DNA from: Emiliania huxleyi CCMP1516
Taxonomy: Eukaryota; Haptophyta; Isochrysidales; Noelaerhabdaceae
Assembly (NCBI RefSeq): GCF_000372725.1
Contig: NW_005199907.1
Span: forward strand, 74,300-138,299
Direction: 5' to 3'
Length of the DNA: 64,000 bases
Below, piece by piece: positions 39,582 to 49,545 of this stretch; positions within the stretch are counted from its first letter, which is position 1, and the number at the start of each line of letters is the position of its first letter. The notes under the pieces are model-generated. The model had not been told where the DNA came from and did not search any database. It saw only the letters and a program-made list of their open reading frames with translations. Both the position numbers and the translations under genes were made by a program.

Positions 39582-41395
39582 CTAGCCCATCGTCGGCACC
39601 TGCGGCGCCCAGCCAAAGCTGACGACGTCCTTCACGAAGATGTCGGACCAGCTCGGCTGCGCGGGCGGGGCGGGCGGCGGCGGCGCCGCGTCGACGTTCT
39701 GGAAGCGCTTCATGCCGAGGCACGAGTCGCCCCAGACCTCCTTGCCCGCCTTGCGCAGCCGCTCGCAGTCGCGCTTCATCTTGCGCCGCCGGTCCTCGTC
39801 GGTCTCCGCGAAGCGCTGCACCGCACCCAGCATCCCGAAGCTGCTCGCCAGCTGCTCGTTGATCTCCTCGACGATGCCTGCTCACAGGCGGAGCCGTGAA
39901 GAGACGCGCGCCGCTCGCCGTCCAGCAGCCGCGCAAGGAGGGCGTGTGCCGCGGAAGCGCTCCACCTCTGCAACCGGCTCCGCCTCGAGGTCGACGTCGC
40001 CCTCCCCCTCGGGCGGGTCGTGCAGCACGATGTTGACGTCGGCAAGCCCGTTCCCGTGGCAGATGATGGCGTGCATCTGCGGCGGCGGAGGGCAGTGCGG
40101 CGGTGGTGGGCCTCGGTGTGGCCGCGGGGTGGGCGGGCGGGCAGGGGCGCGGCGTCGCTGGGGCGGGCGAGGGCGAGGCGACGGCAGGGGCGGGGCGCGG
40201 CGTCGCTGGGGGCGACGGGTCACCTGCGAGGCGATGAGCGGCGCGAAGCTCTCGACGAGGTGTTTCGTCATCGCGCCCGACGCCTCGATGCCGAGGTTCT
40301 CGCCGAGCAGGTCGGAGTTGACTTCGAGGGCGAGGGAGGTCATGCCGAACTTGCCGTCGCAGTCGCTGATCGCCTTCGTCGCGATGCGCGACAGGTCGAG
40401 GTCGAGCCCGAGGAAGCCCTTGACGGTCGTCTGCGCGGAGCCTGCGGGGGAGGAGGGCGCGAGCACTAGCTCAGTTCTTCGCGTGTCCTCTCGGGCGCTG
40501 TCGCGTGTCCTCTCGGGCGCTGTCTCTGACAGAGTGACGTGCCCCGCATCTAGGAAGGCGGGCCGTCCCCGAGAGGCACTTTGCCGAGCAGCAGGTCCTG
40601 GTAGAGCTCGTAGTCGAACTTGACGGTGGCCTGGATCTCGCTCGAGACGACCATCATCCGGTCGGGCGGCCGCTGGTACAACGTGTTCCTCAGCACCCAG
40701 TTCTGGTCCACGCGCCACTCCTGGTCGTCGTAGCAGAAGCCGTACTTGAGCACGGATGGCTGGATCTTGGTGACGGTGACGTTGTCGAGGACGACAATCG
40801 CCCCGGTGATCGAGCTGACGTGCAGGTCGGCGCCGGGCGGCAGAAAGCGCGTCACCTTCATCGGCAGCTTGAGCGACTCGATGCCGTGCCGGACGAGGCC
40901 CGTGACGGCGGTCGCAAACTTGGAGAGGAGCCACGTCTCCCTGCAGTCTGTGCCGAGCGCCACGTTGACGAGCTTGTACCCGTCCGTCCTCGCGAGAGCC
41001 TCGTTGTACGGCACCTCGCGAGGGGCCTTGTGCCGCCAGCAGCTCCCGGTGATCACGCTGTACGCTGCACACGAGTCGGGGCAGCAGTGGTTGAAGCAGA
41101 CCGACTCGTCCGGCTCGGCCCAGCCCTTTGTGCCCGGAATATCGCCGCCCGGGCAGGCCCACTCCGCAGTCCACCTGCAGTTATTGCACTCGGCGTCCAG
41201 CTGCTCGCTGCCGCCGCCGCCGCCGGTGCTGCCACCGCCGGTGCTGCTGGAGGCCGCTGCCTCCTCTGCACCGACAGCCCAGCCACTCCCGCCCCGCCGC
41301 GAGTTTGCGAGCAGCACCAGCGTCGTTAGCAGCGCAGCAAGACCTCCGACCAGGCGTGGCCTCCCGCCGCCGGAGAGAGGCCGAGTGGTGAGCAT
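39582..41395 (-). CDS. Secreted protein, possibly lipid-binding (TULIP/BPI-like)
   Basis: Four exons (41395-40564, 40441-40224, 40076-39953, 39877-39582) give 489 residues in frame; introns 40442-40563 (GC-AG), 40077-40223 (GT-AG) and 39878-39952 (GC-AG). The start has a signal anchor (RLVGGLAALLTTLVLLANS). A Cys-rich segment follows (ECNNCRWTAEWACPGG, VCFNHCCPDSCAAYS), then a region with the feel of a BPI/TULIP lipid-binding domain: LVNVALGTDC, ESLKLPMKVTRFLPPG, ITGAIVVLDNVTVTKI, DLDLSRIATKAI, MTSLALEVNSD and ESFAPLIASQ. The C-terminal exon is charged and helical (RFAETDEDRRRKMKRDCERL). The fold is judged by eye only. Intron 1 contains a tandem 21-bp GCGCCCGAGAGGACACGCGA-type repeat. Confidence 0.55.
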
Positions 41396-44205
41396 CGTCG
41401 AGGCTCTCGGAAGGAGGCGGCCAGAGAGCCCCAGGCGGATTGACGAGTCAGATTTTTCTTCTTTTCGTGGGTTGAATCTGTTCACTTGAATCTGTTCACA
41501 CAAAAACCCCGTCAGCAGTTCACCTACGGGTATGTTCGTAAGAGCTACATACACTGAAAAACTCGCTGGACCAGAAGAACCGGTCGGACTCGGGGCCGGT
41601 GCTTTGACGCAGCACAGTGTGCTTCGTGGTAGCATGAACTCAGAACGGCCCCCCGAGAGCGCCTCTTCGACGCCCACGGGTCCCGGGGGGTCGGATGGGT
41701 TGCGAGAGGGCCCCGGCTATTTTTCGTTTGAATCCCGGAGGCCGTTCGAACATGAATTGACGTTCCACGTGCCCGTCCACACACAGCACGGACAACATGC
41801 TAGCCCAGCAGGCCGCTCCCACCGCCGCCCGCGGCGGAGGCAAGGCGGCAAAGGGTGGCAAGGGCGGCGGCAAGGGCGGTGGCAAGGGTGGTGGCCGTGG
41901 CGCACCAGACCCGCTTTGCGCCGCCGCCCTCAACGCCCGATATACTCGGTTAGAGCCGGCGGAGCGACGGCGGCAGAGGTGCGGCCGCCGGCGACCTCAC
42001 ACGGTGTCGAGCGCCGTAGAGACGGCCCCGAGAGCCGCCACCAGGTGTGCCACGACCGCGGCCGCGAGGCTCGTGGCGATGGATGCGCCAGACCCGCTTT
42101 GCGCCGCCGCCATCAACGCCCGATACTCGGTCAGAGCCGGCGGAGCGACGGCGGCGGAGACACGGAGTTGCGGCCGCCGGCGACCTCACACGGCGTCGAG
42201 CGCCGTAGAGACGGCCCCGAGAGCCGCCACCAGGTGTGCCACGACCGCGGCCGCGAGGCTCGTGGCGATGGATGCGCCAGACCCGCTTTGCGCCGCCGCC
42301 ATCAACGCCCGATACTCGATCAGAGCCGGCGGAGCGACGGCGGCGGAGTTGCGGCCGCCGGCGACCTTCCCCTCGACCACGCCGCCGACCCGTCGACAAG
42401 CACGTGCGGACTGCCATCGAGAAGAAGGAGAAGGAGCGCGGCGCATCCGGAGCCCGCGGGCGCGGCGTGGGCGGGCGCGGGCGCGGGCGGGCGCGCGGGA
42501 ACCCCGCCAGCGGAGGCGACACAATGCCTCTGGCGGCTCTGCAGGCGGCGCGCGGCGCGTCCCTCGCCGGTCTCCCGCACGCTCCTGAGGGCCGAGAGGG
42601 CCGAGAGGGCCGAGAGGCGGGGTTGGTGACCCGGGGGCATGGGCGGTGCGGCCCGCGCCGCGCGCGGGCGCGTGGCAGCCCGTGAGTGCCGAGATCGGGT
42701 CTGTGCTTCGACGTAGCATGGGCCCCCGGAGGCCCATCTACAGCAGCGGCGAAGTGAGCGTGTTTGTGGTGTTGGTGTGACGTCTGAGCTTGGATCTGTG
42801 ACTAAAGCCGCTTACCACTGATGGATCCCCACCCGAATAACACACAGTGAGCGCCCCAGCACTTCACTACGCCCTCCGCGCGAAATCGCTAGTGGTGCTT
42901 TGAGGCAGCACATTGTGCTTTGTGGCAGCACGGGTGCGGTGCCCGAGACCGCGGTCCGCGAGTGCTCCGCAGCAGCCTCGCTGAGCCAGAACGTCGGCTC
43001 GCGAGGTGGGGTGCTAGTATGAGCCCGATACGTCGCAGTGTTCTTGCTCCCAGCGCTTGCGCTTCGGCGGTTAGTGGTGCACTAACCTCCGAGAAACCCT
43101 TCGGGTCGCTCCTCATCGGACATCGCAAACCCTGTCAGGAGAGTCCTCCTACGGGAATGTACGAGAGCTACATACACTGATAAAAAAGCACAACCCCGTG
43201 CACGGCCACTAGGGGGCTATACACTCTCTGAGGCCTCAGACCCCCCTCTGAGGACGGGTCGGACCCCTGCCTTGGCGGCACAGAGGGTTTGACTCTGACT
43301 CTGTGCCGCCTCTATGGCCTCTCTTGGCTGCTTTTGGCCTCAGAGGGTGCCTGGCTGATGGTCCGTCTTGGCGCGGCACAGAGGGCTTTGACCTCAGAGG
43401 GTGCCCCCCCCTCACGGCAGAGGCGAGAGCCCCGGGCGGAGGCGGAGCTGCCTAGCCCTCCACGAACGGCGCTGACCAGTGAGGGCGGGGAGGGGCGGGG
43501 TAGTAAAACATTACGACTTTTCACAGCGACCATCCATGACTAAGGCGCTACTCTATACGCTCGCAAGCGCGCCCGGCACCACACGCGCTTACTGCTGCAG
43601 GCTCGCCCACAGCGCCTGCGCCGTGCCCTGCGCGTGAACCAGCTTCGCACACGGCCCGGCCCCGTCAACTTGAGGATGTGGGGGTGCTTGGAGCGGCCGC
43701 CCGACAATGTCGTTGACCCGGACTCTGATGCGCATTTTGGGTGCCTCGCCACAGCTGGGGCGCCTCGCGCAGAGTAGCTGGAGAGACAGTTCCGTCAACT
43801 CTCGCAGAAATTCTTTTTCTGTGGTTGTGGGGACGAGAGAGACTTGAAATGCCTGAAAACCCCTCTGAGGAGCGGCCTCGCGGGGCTTGCCTTGGCGTCT
43901 CAGAGGGCCCCGTAGCCTCAGAGGCTGCGCCGAGACCCGAGAGAGGCTGGCTTGGCGGCACAGGCCTTCAGAGGGTCGGCCCAGGCACCCTCTGAGCCGC
44001 TCGTGGATGGCCTCTCTTGGCACAGAGGGTACCCTCTGAGACGAGCAGATCTGGGCCGCTTGCCTCACACCCCCCCCCCTCTGACACAACGCCGACTCCC
44101 TAGTGCACGGCCCCCAAAACTCCCCAAGACGCACAAGCTCAGACAGTCGAGAAAGGGAAGACCGCATCGACTCAGAAGTCAGCGCTGGGTCCCAGTAGGC
44201 ACGCC
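41396..44205. other. Repeat-rich region without a firm gene
   Basis: 41522-41636 and 42891-43182 share diverged blocks (TGTATGTAGCTCT-type and GTGCTTTGAGGCAGCACA-type). 41906-42390 is a tandem repeat with a possible ORF (listed separately). 43200-44040 is rich in CCTCAGAGGG/CCCTCTGAGG palindromic motifs scattered at irregular intervals. I see no recognisable domain. Confidence 0.45.
41906..42390 (+). repeat. Tandem repeat of about 185 bp, 2.6 copies, possibly coding
   Basis: Units start with CAGACCCGCTTTGCGCCGCC at 41906, 42089 and 42278, spaced 183 and 189 bp. A frame from ATG 41797 (MLAQQAAPTAARGGGKAAKG) runs through all copies, repeating PDPLCAAA-x-NARY and VETAPRAATRCATTAAARLV. A DKHVRTAIEKKEKERG segment in another frame follows at about 42400. 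Unknown protein or non-coding satellite. Confidence 0.6.
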
Positions 44206-45216
44206 ATGTCGGACCTCCCGCCGGGCATCGACGCGGTGGGCACCGGCGACAGCGGCGCCGTGCCCGCGCTCCCGCGCTGCTGGCCGGAGGTCGACACCCA
44301 GTCGACCGCCGGCGACAGGCGAGGCGGCGCTTGGATATGCCTGGCTTGGGCGCGCGGCGCCTGCCGGGACGGCGCCGCGTGCGTCAACCTCCACCGCCTG
44401 CCGTCCGTCGTCGAGGAGCAGCGCATGGCCTTCTCCGCCGACGGCATCGACTACGACATCTTTGGGCGGAGGCGCACCTCCTCGGTCGACGCGGCTTGCC
44501 TGCTCTTCGTTACGGGCCTCGACGAGGCGGCCTCGCAGCGAGAGGTGCGCGCCTCCCTCGAGAAGTTTTCGGAGTGGGGCGCGCTCCTGCGGACTTGGGC
44601 GGGCGTCGCGCCGGGCACCGGCTTTGTCCGCTTCCGGAGCCGCGCGTGTGCGCAGTTCGCGTCCGAGGCGATGGACGGGAGGCCGATCGACCCGGAGGGG
44701 GGGCCCGCGCTGCGCGTCACCTTCTCCAACTCGGATCCGGAGCAGCAGCGGGCGATACACTCGCGGCAACTGGCGCTGCGCGCGGCGGAGGAGGCGAAGC
44801 GGCGGCGCGACGCGCAGCACGACCTCTACGAGCGGCTCGAGGCGGAGGGGAGGGCGGCAAAGGCGGCGCGGCCCGAGGCGAACGGCGGGAGGGAGGGGCC
44901 GGCGGCGGCGGCGTGCGGCGGCGGCGGCGGTCCGGAGGCGGCACAGCCCGCGGTGTGGGAGATGACGCCGGGCGAGGTGGTCACGCCGGTGGCTGAGGAG
45001 TACCCAGGTGCAGAGGGGCCTAGTGGTGGCGAGGCGCCGCTGACGCCGCAATGGCAGCAGCAGCAGCAGGCCGCCGCGGCGACGGAGCTGCCCGACGGGT
45101 GGGTCTCGGGAGTAGACCCCGCCACGGGCGCCGTCTACTTTCACCACGCCCCGAGTGGGCGGTCGCAGTGGGAGCGGCCGGAGGGAACACGCAGTCAGGA
45201 CCGAGACGCAGGCTAG
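44206..45216 (+). CDS. CWC2: Cwc2/RBM22-like splicing factor: CCCH finger, RRM, WW
   Basis: 336 residues, one exon. Cwc2/RBM22 contacts U6 snRNA and the intron in the active spliceosome. Here a CCCH zinc finger (WICLAWARGACRDGAACVNL then H; C-x7-C-x5-C-x3-H) is followed by HRLP and DIFGRRR, as in Cwc2, where the finger is followed by LHRLP and then D-x-F-G-R. An RRM spans about residues 100-180 (LLFVTGLDEAASQREVRASL; TGFVRFRSRACAQFASEAMD). After a charged helix, a WW domain closes the protein: LPDGWVSGVDPATGAVYFHH then SGRSQWERPEG. The WW domain is unusual relative to animal RBM22. RRM RNP1 is recognisable (GTGFVRFRS). Start chosen at the first ATG. Confidence 0.75.
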   Translation: MSDLPPGIDAVGTGDSGAVPALPRCWPEVDTQSTAGDRRGGAWICLAWARGACRDGAACVNLHRLPSVVEEQRMAFSADGIDYDIFGRRRTSSVDAACLLFVTGLDEAASQREVRASLEKFSEWGALLRTWAGVAPGTGFVRFRSRACAQFASEAMDGRPIDPEGGPALRVTFSNSDPEQQRAIHSRQLALRAAEEAKRRRDAQHDLYERLEAEGRAAKAARPEANGGREGPAAAACGGGGGPEAAQPAVWEMTPGEVVTPVAEEYPGAEGPSGGEAPLTPQWQQQQQAAAATELPDGWVSGVDPATGAVYFHHAPSGRSQWERPEGTRSQDRDAG

Positions 45217-45635
45217 ACTACCGCTAGAGCGGAAGGGAGAAATCTGTGGGGCGCGAAGGGCCCCTGAAGGCTCACGAGTTTTTATGTTTAATTATCGAAA
45301 ATTGAAAACAGAATTCCCAAGCGAAGGGTTCCGGAATTTGTGGGCCCCGTGGCTGGGGCGGCGGCGCGTTCGCCGTTCCTTTCCAGCTAGCAGCTTTCCC
45401 CCACCCCTTCAAGGTGTGGGAGGTGCTGTGCACTCTCGAGGTACGAGGAGAGGTCAGACTCCCTCAGAGAGATCTAGAGAAGAGCGCCGTACGGCCGGGG
45501 CCGGCAGGGGCCCTGGGTGCGCGAGACGTCTCAGCAGAGAGGGACACCGCAGGGCCCGCCACTCTCTCCGCGCACGCGTCTCTCCAGCGGTCGTCGCGGG
45601 TCAGGTCCGAGACGCGGGGAGGTGGCGTCGTCCGC
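45217..45635. other. Short intergenic region
   Basis: Between the convergent Cwc2-like and methyltransferase genes. No frame or repeat of note. Confidence 0.4.
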
Positions 45636-47095
45636 CTACGCCCCCTCCTCCCCCTCCTCCGCCTCCGCGTCCTCCAGGAAGTCCTCGCCGCCGCGAAAGT
45701 CGGCCGTCACAGCATACGACGCGCTCCACGCGCCGGACGAGACCGTCACGTTGAGGTCGTGGTGGAAGCCGCTGTTCTGCGCGAGCGCGACGACGAGCGG
45801 TGACCCGTCGAGCGGCCGCTCGAGCAGCAGCGTGGTCTGCGCCCAGTGCGTCGGCGGCGCCTCGGGCGAGGTGTCGAGCTCGACGCACTCGTGAGCGGGC
45901 TGCGACTCGGAGCCACAGAAGCGGACGTCGAACCAGCCGCAGAGGCCGTGCTGCGGCTCGTCGGCGTGCGGCGGCGCGAACTGTACCTCGGTCTGCCAGT
46001 CGAAGAACTGCGCGTGCGTCACCGAGTGCATGTCCGCCTCGAGCAGCACCTGCGGCTCGTCGCGCAGGAGGGAGGCGGGGAGGATGCCTTGCCACGCCTC
46101 GGAGAAGGCGTACTCGTGGTGCTCGCGCTCGTAGGCGGCCTGCGAGGCGGGCGGCGAGGGCGGCGGGCGGTGAGGGCGGCGGCGAGGGCGGCGGGGGGGG
46201 CGGGGGGGGCGGAGGGGCGTGCGAGGGGCGGGGCGGCGGGTCGAGGCCTGCAGCGCGTCCAGGCGGAGGGAGTACTTGCTCCGCAGCTCGGCGGCGAGCT
46301 GCTCCCACGCGTGCATCGAGCTCGCAATCTCCTCGCGGCGGCGGAGCAGGAAGCGGGGCAGCGCGGAGGGCGCGAGGAGCAGCCGCGCGTGCGAAGGGTA
46401 CATGACTCCTCCCGGCTTGAGCCAGCGGTCCCGCGCGAGGAGCACCTACCTCGCGTGCGCACGACGGTGAGGCCGCGGCGTCCGAGCCTCGCCACAACCC
46501 GAGCCGGCGAGGCGGCTGCCGACTCGACCATCGACTCGCGCAGCAGGAAGTAGCCCATCCACTCGGACACAATCACGTCCACCTGCACAGAGTGGGCACG
46601 CGCGGCGGAGGTCGGAGGCCGCACGCGCGGCGGCGCGGGCGGCGGGCTGCGGCGAGCCTGCTCGGCCAGCTCCACCTGCTCGACCCTCTCGCGCAGGACC
46701 GTCACCGTGTCGGCCAGCCCGTGCGCCTCGACCATCGTCTGGATGTGAGCGCCGACGCCCGAGGCCTCCACGGCGTACACGCGCCGCGCGCCCGCCTGCG
46801 CCGCCCAGATGGCGAGCACGCCCGTCCCCGACCCAACGTCGAGCACGACCTTGCCCTTGAAGTGCACTGCGGCGTTCCGCTTGATGGCGTCGTGGTAGGC
46901 AGCCATCCTCTGCATGTCCTGCGGCCAGGTGCGAGAGCGGTGAAGCGCATCCGCCGCTGTGGGAGAGATGGGCTGCGAGCGGGAGCGAGCCTCCAGCATG
47001 CCGATGTGGTCAAAGATCTTGCTGTACTCGGAGAGGTAGGTGTCGGTCGGCAGCGGCCGGTCGGACGAGGCGCCGGGCGACTTGGACGGTGCCAT
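45636..47095 (-). CDS. Protein arginine N-methyltransferase (type I-like)
   Basis: Transfers methyl from SAM to arginine. Four exons (47095-46658, 46582-46520, 46445-46248, 46139-45636) give 400 residues in frame; all three introns are GC-AG (46583-46657, 46446-46519, 46140-46247). Motifs in order: YLSEYSKIFDHIGML, SAM motif I VVLDVGSGTGVLAIWAAQAG, acidic loop EAS, the double-E loop split over two exon junctions (VDVIVSEWMGYFLLRESMVE then SVLLARDRWLKPGG), VMYPSHARL, and the THW loop (PPTHWAQTTLLLERPLDG). Both active-site Glu residues are present. The C-terminus is acidic. An upstream in-frame ATG at 47146 would add 17 residues. Confidence 0.88.
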
Positions 47096-48459
47096 TTCCA
47101 CAGAAGCGCGAGTAGACGCCGCGGCGATGGCCAGGGCGACGTGCATGCAGCGCTCGCAGTGGCCGGCGGGAAGAGAGAAACAAGCTCCCGGCTGGCCTGG
47201 GCGTGCAACTTCAGTCGGCCTCAGTGGCGCGTATTCTCACCAGAATAGTGCCTCCGCGGCGCTGCGGCGGCGCCCGAAAGGCCGATCCGACCCGGCAGCC
47301 CCCCGGAGCGTGCATCCAAGCGTCCGCCACCGCCGGCTCAGCCCCGGCTCGACATGACTCTGGCCCGCGCGGGGTCGCCGACGGCGCCGAGTCGGCGCCA
47401 GAGGCACGCCCGGCGGCCGGATGGTCGCCTCGAGCGCTGAGCGGCTGCCGCCACGGTCACTTACGCTCGAGTTGCGCCAGGTGCGCCTCTCGGTGGCCCG
47501 GCGCGGCCGCACGTGCTCTCTGTAGATGTCTGCTCTCACTCGACGGCAGGCGTGCTCCGTGCTCTCGCCCGATTCTCTCCCTGCCGCCGGCCTCCGCCCC
47601 CGAGCGACCGCCGCCGCACACCGACTATTGCCGGTATGACTGCCGTCCCTCACTCAGCCGTCCGTTTGTCCTCAGCGCTCGCACGACCGACGTTCTTCCT
47701 CCTCTGCGGCCTCGCTCGGGCCCGCTCGTCGACACGCGCAACCAGCAGACGCCCGTGTCGGAGCTTCTGTGCCGGCTTTGAGCTTCCATCGCTGATGGGG
47801 GCACGCCCGGCCCGGCACTCTCGCACACCGTGGAGCGCGGCACCGCGCACGCTCACGCCGCCCACCTTTGCTGCCTGCGCAGGTGCGGCTCTGTCCCGGC
47901 GGCTCACTCATCGAGCACCTCACTCACGGCTGCGCGGCGGCTCACTCATCCGCACCACCGCGACCGGTGCGCCATCCCACATCACGCCTCTCGCCCACGT
48001 CCACCCGCACATACACTCTCTCACTCTGTCATGAGTAGTCTTCAATCGACACGGTCTCTTGGAGTAGTCACATCAGCACCGGCGCCGGCACAGCGCACCG
48101 CTACACTCGCCTCCGTTAGGTTGCAAACATCGCCCTCAACATCCGCTTGCGCCTCACACGTCCGGGGGCAGTGTCGCGTGAGCCACAGCTTAGCACCGAC
48201 GCCAGGCTCTTATAGCTGTTAGCTCTACGTGTACGTGTGTGTGTGGTGGGGGGGGGAGGGCGGCGTAGTCAAAAGAAAAGCCTCAGTCGAGAGAGGCTAG
48301 TAGCCCCTTCGAGTGCGGGCTCCGTACCCGTCTTGTCCTGGCATATCAGAGAGGCGAATGGGACAGGGGTTGGAAGGGGTACTTGGTACCCGGCCGTTTT
48401 TCGCGTTTCTCTACAAAACTGTGTCCAAGCGAAGGCCCGAAGGCAGGTCCGAGCTCGAC
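47096..48459. other. Intergenic region
   Basis: No gene recognised in 1.36 kb. Composition is C-rich with many CACTC/CTCTC motifs at 47500-48030. Confidence 0.4.
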
Positions 48460-49374
48460 ATGCGACGAACGTGGTCCCGCACACCAGTGCTCGTGCTCGC
48501 ACGTGCGGCCGCCTCTCCTGCTCGACTACTCGTGCTCTGCCTTTGCGCGCTCGCTGCGTCCGTGCCACTGCTTCGCTGCCTCTCGCCGCTGCTCCTCTCA
48601 TTGACTGCGACAGTGGAGGCGCCAGCAGCAGCGTCAATGGATTGGCTGGTCCGCCTCGCCAAGCAGGAGCAGCTGATACCCTGCCCCGGCAGGGACGAGA
48701 TATGCTTTGTCCGGGTGCCACCGACGCTGGTGTCGGACGAGTTTTGCGCACTCAATGACTGCTACATCCCTTGCTCGCACGCCTCGTATCCGAATCGGCT
48801 AGGGCTGTGGGACCGACTGGACATTGCCGATGGGCCTAGCGGACCGCGAACGGCAGCCAACACATGCACGCGTGACTTTTACGCCTCCGTTGGTCTCAGC
48901 AATATTCTGGTGGCGGGCCAAGAGTCCCAGCCTTCACAGGTCCGGCTCCGTAAGCACGCCGATGGGATGCTCTCTGATGTTGACTTTCATCTGATGCCGC
49001 GCTCACAACGTGGCCTCTACACGTGGCAGACTGGCTCCCTCGAGCTGGTCCACGAGCGCTTCATCCCCGCCGTCGGCTATCCCGCTGGAGAGAGGATGCA
49101 TTCGGCGGCCGAGATGGTCAGCGCGCCGGACCGCCTCAACGGCTGGCTGGTGGTGCTGAGAGCGGAGACGGTGTTTGCGATCGGCAAAGGCGTACTAACC
49201 GCGGCACGCACTGCGCCCTTTTTGGCGGACATCGGCGCAGCCACTGTCGACCCAGCCTGCGACCAATCGACCGACGAAGTCTTTTACGATGAGCACCGCC
49301 CCACCTCGCCGGCCACTCGCCGGGCACTGCTCTCCACGTTTGATGCTTCTTTGGAACGCAATCTTAGATGCTGA
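48460..49374 (+). CDS. Membrane-anchored lumenal/extracellular protein, unknown
   Basis: 304 residues from ATG 48460. A basic start (MRRTWSRTPVLV) followed by a hydrophobic anchor (RLLVLCLCALAASVPLLRCL) predicts a type II membrane protein. The ectodomain has six or more Cys (LIPCPGRDEICFVRVP, DEFCALNDCYIPCSHASY, NTCTRDFYAS) and a segment SGLEL-like 'TGSLELVHERFIPAVGYPAG', possibly an enzyme domain acting on glycans. Family not recognised. The frame opens upstream to 48313 without a better start. Confidence 0.55.
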   Translation: MRRTWSRTPVLVLARAAASPARLLVLCLCALAASVPLLRCLSPLLLSLTATVEAPAAASMDWLVRLAKQEQLIPCPGRDEICFVRVPPTLVSDEFCALNDCYIPCSHASYPNRLGLWDRLDIADGPSGPRTAANTCTRDFYASVGLSNILVAGQESQPSQVRLRKHADGMLSDVDFHLMPRSQRGLYTWQTGSLELVHERFIPAVGYPAGERMHSAAEMVSAPDRLNGWLVVLRAETVFAIGKGVLTAARTAPFLADIGAATVDPACDQSTDEVFYDEHRPTSPATRRALLSTFDASLERNLRC

Positions 49375-49545
49375 ATACGGATCCTTGTACTCCGAGTAGT
49401 ACTCGAGAGGCACGCACTCTTCTGTATTCGGCCGTATTGCAGCTGTATAGCTGTATAGCCCCTGTATTTGCGATGCTCGGTAAGCCTCGGGTTCCCGTAC
49501 TCTCTCGCCCTGACTGTGCACGCGCCGGTGCCTCAGGATCAGACT

